This document shows positions 17,930-25,645 of a DNA stretch of 31,926 nt, in pieces. Every line of letters starts with the position of its first letter. Positions within the stretch are counted from its first letter, which is position 1. The notes under the pieces are model-generated. The model did no database searches. It was not told the origin of the DNA and saw only the letters and a list, made by a program, of their open reading frames with translations. Source of the DNA: JACQFZ01 sp036381895 (GTDB lineage: Bacteria > Pseudomonadota > Gammaproteobacteria > Acidiferrobacterales > Sulfurifustaceae); the NCBI GenBank assembly GCA_036381895.1, contig DASVBY010000093.1:1-31926 (forward strand). The letters are read 5' to 3'. The translations under genes and the position numbers were made by a program.

Positions 17930-18916
17930 TCAGCTCGCCGCGGCGCGGCGTCTGGCCGCGCCGCGGCCCTCGGTTGCGGCGCGATTGTCGGCTGCGCCGC
18001 GCTTGAAGAATTCGGGCTCCATCATCTCGATGAAGAGCCGCGCCTGCGGCGTCAGGAACTTGCCGCGCCGCAGGACCACACCATAGGATCGCTTCGGGAA
18101 GTACTTGTCGAGCGGGATCGCCGCGAGCTTCTCGTTGCCCGTCAGGCAGATGCTCGTCACGATCGAGATTCCGAGCCCGAGCTCGACGTACTTCTTCACC
18201 ACCTCCCAGCCGCCCGCCTCGAGCGTCACGTTGTAGCTCAGGTTGTGCTGCCGGAACACCGTTTCGACCACGCGCCAGGTCGAGAGGTGCCGCGGCGGCA
18301 GGATCAACCCGTACGGGCTCACGTCCTCGAGCCGGATCTGCTTCTTGCGCGCGAGCGGGTGATCGAGCGGCGTGATCAGCATCGGGTCGTACGTGAAGAT
18401 CGGGTGGTAGGTGATGTCGTCCGGCGTATCGATCATCGAGCCGACGGCGAGATCCGCCTCGTCCGCGCGCAGCAGCGCGAGGCCGTCGCGTCCGGTGACG
18501 TTGAGCAGCTTGATGCGGATGCCTTTGTACTCGTCGGCGAAGCGCTTGATGAGCCGGGGCAGGAGGTAGAGCAGCGTCGACTCCCCGGCGGCGATCGAGA
18601 GCTCCCCCGAGGTGACCCGGCCGCTGCCGGCGGCGAAGGTCTCGGCGAGTGCATCGATCCCGTGGACCAGCGGCTGCGCGAGCTCGTAGAGGTGCCGGCC
18701 GTCGGGGGTGAGCTGAATCTTCGGCCCGCGGCGCTCGAACAGCGTGACGTTCAACTCCCGCTCGAGCGCCTGGATCTGCAGCGAGACCGAGGGTTGACTG
18801 AGGTAGAGCCGCTCCGCGGCCTTGGAGACGCTGCCGGTCTGTGCGGCGCAGCAGAAGGCGCGGAGTTGCTTGAGACGGTTCTGTTTGTAGTACAGCCGGC
18901 TGCCGGAGCGCGCCAC
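17930..18916 (-). CDS. LysR-family transcriptional regulator (CysB-like)
   Basis: 328 residues from a GTG start at 18916; no in-frame ATG precedes the DNA-binding domain. The winged helix-turn-helix covers about residues 15-75 (FCCAAQTGSVSKAAERLYL, then SQPSVSLQIQALERELNVTLF). The effector domain follows, with DLAVGSM, TPLDHPLARKK and LGLGISIVTS resembling CysB-type sensors. The last 20 residues are low-complexity Arg/Ala. It lies between aceAB and icd, so control of the isocitrate branch point is plausible, but the sequence does not prove it. The RBS is weak. A sigma-70 promoter is visible upstream, and the 3' end forms a 13-bp GC hairpin. Confidence 0.93.
   Translation of the reverse strand: MARSGSRLYYKQNRLKQLRAFCCAAQTGSVSKAAERLYLSQPSVSLQIQALERELNVTLFERRGPKIQLTPDGRHLYELAQPLVHGIDALAETFAAGSGRVTSGELSIAAGESTLLYLLPRLIKRFADEYKGIRIKLLNVTGRDGLALLRADEADLAVGSMIDTPDDITYHPIFTYDPMLITPLDHPLARKKQIRLEDVSPYGLILPPRHLSTWRVVETVFRQHNLSYNVTLEAGGWEVVKKYVELGLGISIVTSICLTGNEKLAAIPLDKYFPKRSYGVVLRRGKFLTPQARLFIEMMEPEFFKRGAADNRAATEGRGAARRRAAAS
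17937..17967. repeat. perfect 13-bp inverted repeat in the 3' end of lysR
   Basis: GCCGCGGCGCGGC (17937-17949), loop GTCTG, and GCCGCGCCGCGGC (17955-17967). The stem is all G/C and perfect, inside the last codons of the lysR-family gene and 12 bp from the aceB stop. With stops four bases apart, it may act as a transcription block for both convergent genes, although no T-tract follows. Confidence 0.9.
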
Positions 18917-18945
18917 GGCGGATGCAATATTAAGGATTTGAGCCT

Positions 18946-18974
18946 ATTGAATACCCAGTCATACGCATTGTCAA
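18946..18974 (-). promoter_or_regulatory. promoter of the lysR-family gene
   Basis: On the minus strand a perfect TTGACA (18974-18969), a 17-nt spacer and TTCAAT (18951-18946). The predicted start near 18939 gives a leader of about 23 nt to the GTG. AT-rich sequence around the -10 (TATTGAATA) resembles TATTGATATA upstream of aceA, a possible autoregulatory site. The rest of the 309-bp gap to icd (18975-19160) is GC-rich and shows no gene. Confidence 0.65.
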
Positions 18975-19168
18975 TTTTGACGTCGGGGCTTCCCGTCCGT
19001 GCCGCGCCCGCGGGAAGCGGGGGTCGCGGCGAATCACCGGGCCATGGCCGGCGCGCCCGATGGCCGCCGGAAGGGGTGGTGAGCGGGCCCGCCCGACGGC
19101 GCACCAGCGCACGCTCGATACCCGCTGCCGGCATCGCAGCTTCCCGCGAACCGCGCAGGGATTGCCGC

Positions 19169-19174
19169 TATACT
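19169..19174 (+). promoter_or_regulatory. -10 box of icd promoter
   Basis: TATACT matches five of six consensus bases and would start transcription near 19181, about 45 nt before icd. No clear -35 lies at 16-18 bp, so the promoter may depend on an activator. Confidence 0.45.
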
Positions 19175-19225
19175 ACGCGGCGGCGCAAGCCGCGCGACGC
19201 GAGATTTGCAGGAGATCACGTACCT

Positions 19226-20500
19226 ATGAAGTATCAGAAGATCAAGGTTCCCTCGGAAGGCGAGCGAATCACGGTAAATGCCGACCATTCGTTGAACGTT
19301 CCGGATCGCCCGATCATCCCCTTCATCGAGGGCGACGGCATCGGTATCGACATCACGCCCGCGATGCGCACCGTGGTCGATGCCGCCGTGCGCAAGGCCT
19401 ACGGCGGCAAGCGCGCGATCGTGTGGATGGAGGTGTACGCCGGCGAGAAGGCGGTCGCGACGTACGGTGACAACCAGTGGCTGCCGCGCGAGACGCTCGA
19501 TGCGCTCCATGAGTACGTGGTCTCGATCAAGGGCCCGCTCACGACCCCGGTCGGCGGCGGGATGCGCTCGCTCAACGTCGCGATCCGCCAGGAGCTCGAT
19601 CTCTACGCGTGCGTGCGGCCGATCCGCTATTTCGCCGGAACGGATACGCCGATGAAGCACCCCGAGAAGACCAACATGGTGATCTTCCGGGAGAACACGG
19701 AGGACATCTACGCCGGCATCGAGTGGCCGTCCGAGAGCCCGGAAGTGCGGAAGGTCATCGAGTTCCTGCAGAAGGAGATGGGCGTGACCCAGATCCGCTT
19801 CCCGGCAACCTCGGCGATCGGCATCAAACCGGTGTCGCGCGAAGGTTCGGAGCGCCTGATCCGCAAGGCGATCCGCTACGCGATCGACAACGACCGGCGC
19901 TCGGTTACGCTGGTGCACAAGGGCAACATCATGAAGTTCACCGAGGGCGCGTTCCGCACCTGGGGTTATGAGCTCGCGAAGCGCGAGTTCGGGGCGCAGC
20001 CGCTCGACGGCGGTCCGTGGTGCACGTTGCGCAGCCCGAAGACCGGGAAGGAAATCCTGATCAAGGACGTGATCGCCGACAACTTCCTGCAGCAGATCCT
20101 GCTCAAGCCCGAGGAGTACGACGTCATCGCCACGCTCAACCTGAACGGCGACTACTTTTCGGACGCGCTCGCCGCGCAGGTCGGCGGCCTCGGCATCGCG
20201 CCGGGGGCCAATATCGCCGATTCCGTCGGCGTGTTCGAGGCCACGCACGGCACGGCGCCGAAGTACGCCGGGCAGAACCGCGTCAATCCGGGATCCCTCA
20301 TTCTCTCGGCCGAGATGATGCTGCGGTACCTGGGCTGGACCGAGGCAGCGGACCTGATCATCAAGGGAATGTCGGGTGCGATCGCGGCGGGGGAGGTGAC
20401 GTACGACCTCGCGCGGATGCGGACGGCCGCCAAAACGGCGGAGACGAAGGTCGTGTCCTCCTCGGGCTTCGGCGAAGCTATCGTCCGCTATATGGGCTGA
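19226..20500 (+). CDS. icd: NADP-dependent isocitrate dehydrogenase
   Basis: 424 residues, colinear with E. coli Icd (416). It oxidises isocitrate to 2-oxoglutarate and CO2 in the TCA cycle. EGDGIGIDITP is the N-terminal nucleotide-site signature. GGGMRSLNVAIRQELDLY carries Ser115, equivalent to E. coli Ser113, the residue AceK phosphorylates. HGTAPKYAGQNRVNPGS carries Lys346 and Tyr347, the pair that selects NADP. ATG 19226 follows AGGAGA at a slightly long distance (about 11 nt). No aceK is in the window. Its position next to aceA and aceB puts both branches of isocitrate use at one locus. Confidence 0.98.
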   Translation: MKYQKIKVPSEGERITVNADHSLNVPDRPIIPFIEGDGIGIDITPAMRTVVDAAVRKAYGGKRAIVWMEVYAGEKAVATYGDNQWLPRETLDALHEYVVSIKGPLTTPVGGGMRSLNVAIRQELDLYACVRPIRYFAGTDTPMKHPEKTNMVIFRENTEDIYAGIEWPSESPEVRKVIEFLQKEMGVTQIRFPATSAIGIKPVSREGSERLIRKAIRYAIDNDRRSVTLVHKGNIMKFTEGAFRTWGYELAKREFGAQPLDGGPWCTLRSPKTGKEILIKDVIADNFLQQILLKPEEYDVIATLNLNGDYFSDALAAQVGGLGIAPGANIADSVGVFEATHGTAPKYAGQNRVNPGSLILSAEMMLRYLGWTEAADLIIKGMSGAIAAGEVTYDLARMRTAAKTAETKVVSSSGFGEAIVRYMG

Positions 20501-20510
20501 TGTCCGGCGG

Positions 20511-20554
20511 CCGCGGCGTGTCCGGAGGGAGCCGGACGCGCCGCGGTGAGTTTT
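20511..20554 (+). terminator. intrinsic terminator of icd
   Basis: A 15-bp stem with one G-U pair: 20511-20525 (CCGCGGCGTGTCCGG) pairs with 20532-20546 around loop AGGGAG. TGAGTTTT follows (20547-20554), so the T-run is short and displaced by four bases. Confidence 0.7.
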
Positions 20555-20564
20555 GGACGCACGA

Positions 20565-20589
20565 AAAGAAACCCGGCCGGGCCGGGTTT
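20565..20589 (-). terminator. intrinsic terminator of the cspD-like gene
   Basis: AAACCCGGC (20569-20577), loop CGG and GCCGGGTTT (20581-20589). On the minus strand the stem is followed by CTTTT, giving the sequence TTTCTTTT. It therefore ends the leftward cold-shock transcript about 40 bp after its stop and also faces icd read-through. Confidence 0.8.
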
Positions 20590-20630
20590 CGAATCTTGTC
20601 GCTTTGCTGTCGAAGTGGCTCGGCGCTACG

Positions 20631-20840
20631 CTATCTGGTGAGACACCGGATGCGGGAGGCCTGGGGACCTTTCGGGCCTTCCTGGACCTCGTACTCGACC
20701 TGCTGTCCTTCCTTGAGCGTTTTGTAGCCTTCCATCTCGATTGCGGAGAAGTGCGCGAAGACGTCGTCTCCGCCATCGCTGGGGGTAATGAATCCGTACC
20801 CCTTGCCCGCGTTGAACCACTTCACGGTACCTGTCGGCAT
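20631..20840 (-). CDS. cspD: cold-shock domain protein, CspD-like
   Basis: 69 residues starting MPTGTVKWFN. RNP1 is KGYGFITP and RNP2 is VFAHFSAI; the FAH and MEGYKTLKEGQ segments are closer to CspD than to CspA. Two ATGs are available. ATG 20846 directly abuts the AAGGGGG ribosome-binding site with no spacing, so ATG 20840, six bases further on, is preferred. The C-terminus RIRCLTR is basic and unlike usual Csp tails. It binds single-stranded nucleic acid; E. coli CspD inhibits DNA replication in stationary phase. The cspD/clpS divergent pair is as in E. coli, which supports the name. Confidence 0.9.
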   Translation of the reverse strand: MPTGTVKWFNAGKGYGFITPSDGGDDVFAHFSAIEMEGYKTLKEGQQVEYEVQEGPKGPQASRIRCLTR

Positions 20841-20940
20841 AGCCATCCCCCTTGCTGCAGCGGAACTAAAGGCCGCTGTCGATCCTCAAAGGTAACGTTC
20901 GCCCCGACGGCCGCCGCCGGCTAGGGCGAAGGCAGGATTC

Positions 20941-20968
20941 ATCATCCTTCTTTTTGCCCGCTAGTCAA
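20941..20968 (-). promoter_or_regulatory. promoter of the cspD-like gene
   Basis: On the minus strand TTGACT (20968-20963), a 16-nt spacer and GATGAT (20946-20941). The predicted start near 20934 gives a leader of about 95 nt, long as is common for cold-shock genes. Confidence 0.55.
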
Positions 20969-21045
20969 GCACGCCCTTCTGAGTCGCACCCGCGGCGGTT
21001 CGACCGCTGCGGGGACGCTCAAAATTCGTGCCGGAGCCGCATGGG

Positions 21046-21073
21046 TTGAAATTTTGGTGCACGGTCGCACAAT
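21046..21073 (+). promoter_or_regulatory. possible promoter of clpS-clpA
   Basis: TTGAAA (21046-21051), a 16-nt spacer and CACAAT (21068-21073). Start would be near 21080, about 56 nt before clpS. It lies back to back with the cspD promoter in the 295-bp divergent region. Confidence 0.45.
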
Positions 21074-21135
21074 GGAGTTTGTTCTCGGTTGGGCTCGGTC
21101 CCCTTGCTTTAACTCTTTGGTCTAAGCTTCCAGAT

Positions 21136-21453
21136 ATGAAAGAGAAACAGCCGCAGTATCCCGAGGGCCCGGTCGTACAGGAAGCGCGCCCAAAGCTCCA
21201 GCGGCCGCAGCTCTACAAGGTGATCCTGCTGAACGACGACTACACGCCGATGGAATTCGTCGTCATCGTGCTGGAGCGGTTCTTTTATAAGAATCGGGAG
21301 GAGGCGACGCGGATCATGCTCCACGTGCACCAGAAGGGTATCGGCGTGTGCGGCATCTACACGCGCGAAATCGCGGAGACCAAGGTGCGGCAGGTGCTGG
21401 CCTACGCGCAAGAGCATCAGCACCCGCTGCAATGCACGTTGGAGCCCGAATAG
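21136..21453 (+). CDS. clpS: ATP-dependent Clp protease adaptor ClpS
   Basis: 105 residues (E. coli 106). ClpS is the bacterial N-recognin: it binds proteins with N-terminal Leu, Phe, Tyr or Trp and hands them to ClpA(P). The binding-pocket motif LLNDDYTPMEFVV gives Asn33, Asp34 and Asp35, and MLHVHQKG carries the conserved His. The frame is open upstream to 21028, but those residues are not ClpS-like. ATG 21136 (MKEKQPQYPEGPVV) gives the family's usual length. The RBS is weak. clpA follows after 46 bp. Confidence 0.97.
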   Translation: MKEKQPQYPEGPVVQEARPKLQRPQLYKVILLNDDYTPMEFVVIVLERFFYKNREEATRIMLHVHQKGIGVCGIYTREIAETKVRQVLAYAQEHQHPLQCTLEPE

Positions 21454-21499
21454 GAAGGGGAACCAGAATACAGCGGGCCAAGCCCGGAGGTTGACTCAA

Positions 21500-23779
21500 A
21501 TGCTGTCCCAGGAACTCGAATTTTCCCTGAACGCCGCCTTCCAGGCCGCCCGTGAGCGGCGCCACGAATTCATCACCGTCGAGCATCTGCTGATGGCGCT
21601 GCTCGACAACCCGAGCGCTTCGCGGGTGCTGCGGGCGTGCGGCGGCAATATCGAGGAGCTCCGGCGCAATCTCCTGAATTTTCTCAACGAGAACGTCCCG
21701 GTTCTGCCGCCAAACAGCAAGCTCGATACGCAGCCGACGATCGGCTTCCAGCGCGTGATTCAGCGCGCGGTGCTGCACGTGCAGGGCGTCGGCAAGAAGG
21801 AGGTCACCGGCGCCAACGTGCTAGTCGCGATCTTCGGGGAGAAGGAGTCGCACGCGATCTACTTCCTGCACAAGCAGAACATCAGCCGCTTTGACGTGGT
21901 GAATTTCATCTCGCACGGCATCTCGAAGGTGCCGGGCGAGGGCAACAACGAGCTGCCTGCGCCCGAGGAGAACGAGGACGGTCCAGCCGGCGAGAAGAGC
22001 CCGCTCGATTCCTTCTGCGTGAACCTCAACGAGCAGGCGCGGCTCGGAAGGATCGATCCGCTGATCGGGCGCGAGCGCGAGATCGAGCGCACGATTCAGG
22101 TGCTGTGCCGCCGGCGCAAGAACAACCCGCTGTTCGTCGGCGAGGCCGGGGTGGGCAAGACCGCGATCGCCGAGGGGCTCGCGAAGAAGATCGTCGACGG
22201 CGAGGTGCCGGACATCCTCGCGAACAGCACCATTTACGCGCTCGACATGGGCAGCCTGCTCGCGGGCACGAAGTACCGCGGCGACTTCGAGAAGCGCCTG
22301 AAGGCGGTGCTGCACCACCTGAAGCGCCAGGAAGGGGCGGTGCTCTTCATCGACGAGATCCATACGATCATCGGCGCGGGCGCGGCCTCGGGCGGCGCCA
22401 TGGACGCGTCGAACCTGCTCAAGCCGGTGCTCTCGACCGGTGAGCTCAAGTGCATCGGCTCGACCACGTATCAGGAATACCGCAACATCTTCGAGAAGGA
22501 TCGCGCACTGTCGCGCCGCTTCCAGAAGATCGACGTGACCGAGCCTTCGGTCGAGGAGACGGTCGAGATCCTGCGCGGCCTCAAGGCGCGCTTCGAGCGC
22601 CATCACGGCGTGCGCTACACCAACCAGGCGCTGCGCAGCGCCGTGGAGCTGTCGCATCGCTACATCAACGACCGGCACCTGCCGGACAAGGCGATCGACG
22701 TGATCGACGAGGCCGGCGCGAGCCAGCAGCTCCTGCCGCCGAGCAAGCGCAAGAAGACGATCGGCGTACACGACATCGAGGCCATCGTCGCCAAGATGGC
22801 GCGCATCCCGCCGAAGACGGTTTCCACCTCGGACCGCGAGGCACTGCGCACGCTCGAGCGCGACCTCAAGATGGTGGTCTTCGGCCAGGACGAAGCGATC
22901 GAGGCGCTCGCGACCTCGATCAAGCTCGCGCGCTCGGGCCTCGGCCACGCGGAGAAGCCCGTCGGCTCGTACCTGTTCTCGGGGCCGACGGGCGTCGGCA
23001 AAACCGAGGTCACGCGCCAGCTCGCACGCGTGCTCGGGGTCGAGCTCATCCGCTTCGACATGTCCGAGTACATGGAGCGGCACACGGTATCGCGCCTGAT
23101 CGGCGCACCGCCCGGCTACGTCGGCTTCGACCAGGGCGGGCTGCTCACGGAGGCGATCACGAAGCATCCGCACTCGGTGCTGCTGCTCGATGAGATCGAG
23201 AAGGCGCACCCCGACGTGTTCAACCTGCTGCTGCAGGTGATGGACCATGGGACGCTCACCGACAACAACGGGCGCAAGGCCGACTTCCGCAACGTGATCC
23301 TGATCATGACCACGAACGCGGGCGCCGAGCGCATGAGCCGCGCCTCGATGGGCTTCACCCGGCAGGATCACAGTGGCGAGGACATGCTCGAGATCAAGCG
23401 TCTGTTCAGTCCGGAATTCCGCAACCGGCTCGACGCGATTATCCACTTCAAGCCGCTAAACGAGCAGACGATCCTGCACGTGGTGAACAAGTTCGTGCTC
23501 GAGCTCGAGGCGCAGCTCGCGGAGAAGCACGTCACGATCGAGCTCGACGAGGCGGCGCGCAAGTGGCTTGCGGCCAACGGCCACGACCCGGCGATGGGCG
23601 CGCGGCCGATGGCACGGCTGATCCAGGAGCGCATCAAGAAGCCACTCGCGAACGAGCTGCTCTTCGGCAGCCTCGTGAACGGCGGGCACGTGAAGGTGAC
23701 GGCAACTGCGGACGGACCGCAGTTCGAGTTCCAGTCGCGCGAGGGCGTGTCGAAGCCGGCCTCGGTCGAAGAAGAGTAG
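21500..23779 (+). CDS. clpA: ATP-dependent Clp protease ATP-binding subunit ClpA
   Basis: 759 residues (E. coli 758). It is the AAA+ unfoldase that feeds ClpP. The N-domain begins MLSQELEFSLN. Walker A of D1 is GEAGVGKT (214-221, Lys220) with Walker B FIDEIH; Walker A of D2 is GPTGVGKT (495-502, Lys501) with LLDEIE. The lysine positions match E. coli exactly. The ClpP-docking loop reads SMGFTRQDHS where E. coli has SIGLIHQDNS. ATG 21500 is nine bases after GGAGG; the in-frame TTG at 21491 abuts it and is rejected. It works with ClpS and with the two aminoacyl-transferases encoded just downstream. Confidence 0.98.
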   Translation: MLSQELEFSLNAAFQAARERRHEFITVEHLLMALLDNPSASRVLRACGGNIEELRRNLLNFLNENVPVLPPNSKLDTQPTIGFQRVIQRAVLHVQGVGKKEVTGANVLVAIFGEKESHAIYFLHKQNISRFDVVNFISHGISKVPGEGNNELPAPEENEDGPAGEKSPLDSFCVNLNEQARLGRIDPLIGREREIERTIQVLCRRRKNNPLFVGEAGVGKTAIAEGLAKKIVDGEVPDILANSTIYALDMGSLLAGTKYRGDFEKRLKAVLHHLKRQEGAVLFIDEIHTIIGAGAASGGAMDASNLLKPVLSTGELKCIGSTTYQEYRNIFEKDRALSRRFQKIDVTEPSVEETVEILRGLKARFERHHGVRYTNQALRSAVELSHRYINDRHLPDKAIDVIDEAGASQQLLPPSKRKKTIGVHDIEAIVAKMARIPPKTVSTSDREALRTLERDLKMVVFGQDEAIEALATSIKLARSGLGHAEKPVGSYLFSGPTGVGKTEVTRQLARVLGVELIRFDMSEYMERHTVSRLIGAPPGYVGFDQGGLLTEAITKHPHSVLLLDEIEKAHPDVFNLLLQVMDHGTLTDNNGRKADFRNVILIMTTNAGAERMSRASMGFTRQDHSGEDMLEIKRLFSPEFRNRLDAIIHFKPLNEQTILHVVNKFVLELEAQLAEKHVTIELDEAARKWLAANGHDPAMGARPMARLIQERIKKPLANELLFGSLVNGGHVKVTATADGPQFEFQSREGVSKPASVEEE

Positions 23780-23801
23780 CCTGAGCGGTAGCGCGCAACG
23801 C

Positions 23802-23831
23802 AAAGGCCCCGGTGCTCGCCGGGGCCTTTTT
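23802..23831 (+). terminator. intrinsic terminator of clpA
   Basis: AAAGGCCCCGG (23802-23812) pairs with CCGGGGCCTTT (23819-23829) around TGCTCG, with five T residues from 23827. On the minus strand only three T follow, so it may also stop infA transcripts weakly. A separate hairpin, GCGCCGC-aga-GCGGCGC (23878-23894), lies directly after the infA stop. Confidence 0.93.
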
Positions 23832-23897
23832 CTTTCGCCCGCGTCCTGCGCGCTTCGGCACGAGGCGGCGAGGGGCTGCGCCGCAGAGCGGCGCCCG

Positions 23898-24116
23898 CTA
23901 CCGGGCTCGGAACGTAATGCGGCCCTTGGTGAGGTCGTAGGGGGTGAGCTGCACCGTCACGCGGTCGCCGGTGAGGATGCGGATGTAGTGCTTGCGCATC
24001 TTCCCGGAAATGTGCGCCGTGACGACGTGTCCGTTGTCCAGCTTGACGCGAAACAGGGTGTTGGGGAGGGTTTCGATGATCGTCCCCTCCATTTCAATGT
24101 GCTCTTCTTTTGCCAC
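23898..24116 (-). CDS. infA: translation initiation factor IF-1
   Basis: 72 residues, the same length as E. coli IF-1: MAKEEHIEMEGTIIETLPNT, an S1/OB-fold with VKLDNGHVVTAHISGKMRKH and VQLTPYDLTKGRITFRAR. It binds the ribosomal A site during initiation. The start is GTG at 24116; the frame is open upstream but the family start is clear. The GTG and the poor ribosome-binding site (AGGA 13 bases away) could limit translation. It is transcribed towards clpA, the order found in E. coli, but without the serine tRNA gene that lies between clpA and infA there. Confidence 0.97.
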   Translation of the reverse strand: MAKEEHIEMEGTIIETLPNTLFRVKLDNGHVVTAHISGKMRKHYIRILTGDRVTVQLTPYDLTKGRITFRAR

Positions 24117-24151
24117 GCAGCGGAAATAATCCTGATCTGATCGGGCGGCGT

Positions 24152-24180
24152 ATGATGCCGCACTCGCCCCGATGGGTAAA
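24152..24180 (-). promoter_or_regulatory. promoter of infA
   Basis: On the minus strand TTTACC (24180-24175), a 17-nt spacer and CATCAT (24157-24152). It lies in the gap between ate and infA and would give a leader of about 28 nt, so infA can be expressed apart from the upstream transferase genes. Confidence 0.5.
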
Positions 24181-24204
24181 GTTGCGGCCACGGCGCGACC
24201 GCCG

Positions 24205-24924
24205 TCAAGGCGGGGGGTCGAGCTCCGCCCAGTGCCCGCCGCGGTACGCCTCGATCGGGCGGAACCGCGCCTTGTAGGCCATCTTCGGGCTCTCGGCGAT
24301 CCAGTAGCCGAGGTACACCCAGGGCAGCCCCAGCCGCCGCGCCTGCTCGATCTGCCAGAGGATGGCGAACGTGCCCAGACCGCGCGCGGTCTCGGCGGGG
24401 TCGTAGAAGGTGTAGACCGCGGACAGGCCGTCGTTCAGCCGGTCGACGACGGCGACGCCGAGCAGCACCCCGTGCTCCCGCATCTCGTAGAAGACCGTCT
24501 CGACGCGCCTGCCGGTGAGGAAGTTGATGTACTTCTGCGGATCGGGGTCGTCCATGCCGCCGCCGGGATGGCGCACCGACTGGTAGCGCAGATAGAGGTC
24601 GAAGTGCTCGCGCACGAAGACGGCAGGGCGCGGTACCACCTCGACGCCCGCGTTGCGCTTCCAGACGCGCCGCTGGCCGCGATTCGGCGCAAAGCGCGCG
24701 GCCGGAATCCGGACCGGAACGCAGGCGCTGCAGCCGGGGCAATGCGGACGGTAGATGAGATCGCCGCTGCGGCGGAAGCCGAGGCGCGTGAACGCGCCGT
24801 AGCGCTCGCGGTCGAGCGGGAAGCGCGGATCGATGAAGAGCGTCGCCGCGGTCTTCCCGGGCAGATAGCTGCAGGGATGCGGCATCGAGAGGAAGATGTC
24901 CGGAGTGCGCTGATGCCCGCTCAT
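24205..24924 (-). CDS. bpt: aspartate/glutamate leucyltransferase
   Basis: 239 residues. It transfers Leu from Leu-tRNA to proteins with N-terminal Asp or Glu, making them ClpS substrates. The N-terminal part has PCSYLPGKTAATLF and the cysteine motif CPGCSACVPVRI; the C-terminal GNAT-like fold has YINFLTGR, VYTFYDP and LPWVYLGYWI, then MAYKARFRP, all typical of the Ate/Bpt family. ATG 24924 is nine bases after the aat stop, so the two are one transcription unit. The family is often named ate in genome annotation; bpt is the bacterial name. Confidence 0.95.
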   Translation of the reverse strand: MSGHQRTPDIFLSMPHPCSYLPGKTAATLFIDPRFPLDRERYGAFTRLGFRRSGDLIYRPHCPGCSACVPVRIPAARFAPNRGQRRVWKRNAGVEVVPRPAVFVREHFDLYLRYQSVRHPGGGMDDPDPQKYINFLTGRRVETVFYEMREHGVLLGVAVVDRLNDGLSAVYTFYDPAETARGLGTFAILWQIEQARRLGLPWVYLGYWIAESPKMAYKARFRPIEAYRGGHWAELDPPP

Positions 24925-24933
24925 GGGGCCACG

Positions 24934-25641
24934 CTATACGATGGGCAGGTCGGTGTCAAAACGCCAGGGCGGCGCGCGCCCGGGCAGCGCGAGCGCGTCG
25001 GCGAGCAGCGCCATGTAGGTCCGCCGCGGAATGGTTTCCGCGCCCAGGCTCGCGAGATGCGCCGAGGGAAGCTGGCAGTCGATGAGCGCGTAGCCCCAGC
25101 GTTCGAGCTGGCGCACGAGGTGCACCAGCGCGACCTTCGACGCGTCGGACTCGCAGCTGAACATCGATTCGCCCCAGAAGATTCCCCCGATCGCAACACC
25201 GTACAGCCCGCCGGCGAGCCGGTCGCCGAGCCAGGCTTCGACCGAGTGCGCATAGCCGAACCGATGCAGTTCGGTGTACGCCTCGACCATGGCGGGCGTG
25301 ATCCAGGTTCCCCCTTGCGGATACTGCGGCCGCGGGCCGGCGCACGCGAGCATCACCTCGCGAAAGCAGGTGTCGCAAGTGATGTGAAACTTCCGCGACC
25401 GCAGGCGTTTGCGCAGGCTCCGCGATACCCGCAACCGCGCCGGGAACAGTACCGCGCGGGGATCGGGGCTCCACCAGAGGATCGGCTGGCCCTCGTTGTA
25501 CCAGGGAAAGACGCCCTGACGGTAGGCGGCGAGCAGACGCGCCGGCCGCAGATCGCCGCCGACCGCGAGCAGTCCGTCGCGCGACGCCAGCTCGACCGGC
25601 GGAAAGCGAAAGTCTTCGGTGTGCGGATCGAGCACGAACAC
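24934..25641 (-). CDS. aat: leucyl/phenylalanyl-tRNA-protein transferase
   Basis: 235 residues (E. coli 234). It adds Leu or Phe from aminoacyl-tRNA to proteins with N-terminal Arg or Lys. Diagnostic blocks are GLLAVGGDLRPARLLAAYRQ, GVFPWYNEGQPILWWSPDPR, GTWITPAMVEAY, LAGGLYGVAIGGIFWGESMF and YALIDCQLPSAHLASLGA. The start is GTG 25641. Its AGGTGA ribosome-binding site overlaps the stop of the preceding acyltransferase gene, so their translation is coupled. With bpt, clpS and clpA it completes both input branches of the bacterial N-degron pathway. Confidence 0.97.
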   Translation of the reverse strand: MFVLDPHTEDFRFPPVELASRDGLLAVGGDLRPARLLAAYRQGVFPWYNEGQPILWWSPDPRAVLFPARLRVSRSLRKRLRSRKFHITCDTCFREVMLACAGPRPQYPQGGTWITPAMVEAYTELHRFGYAHSVEAWLGDRLAGGLYGVAIGGIFWGESMFSCESDASKVALVHLVRQLERWGYALIDCQLPSAHLASLGAETIPRRTYMALLADALALPGRAPPWRFDTDLPIV

Positions 25642-25645
25642 GCGC

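Noticed and set aside
21028..21135. N-terminal extension of clpS in the same open frame
   Set aside because: The 36 extra residues do not resemble ClpS, and the promoter-like boxes at 21046-21073 fall inside it. ATG 21136 gives the normal length.
23780..23897. Possible tRNA gene between clpA and infA, where E. coli has serW
   Set aside because: The region holds only the clpA terminator and a short GC hairpin; no cloverleaf or T-loop sequence is present.
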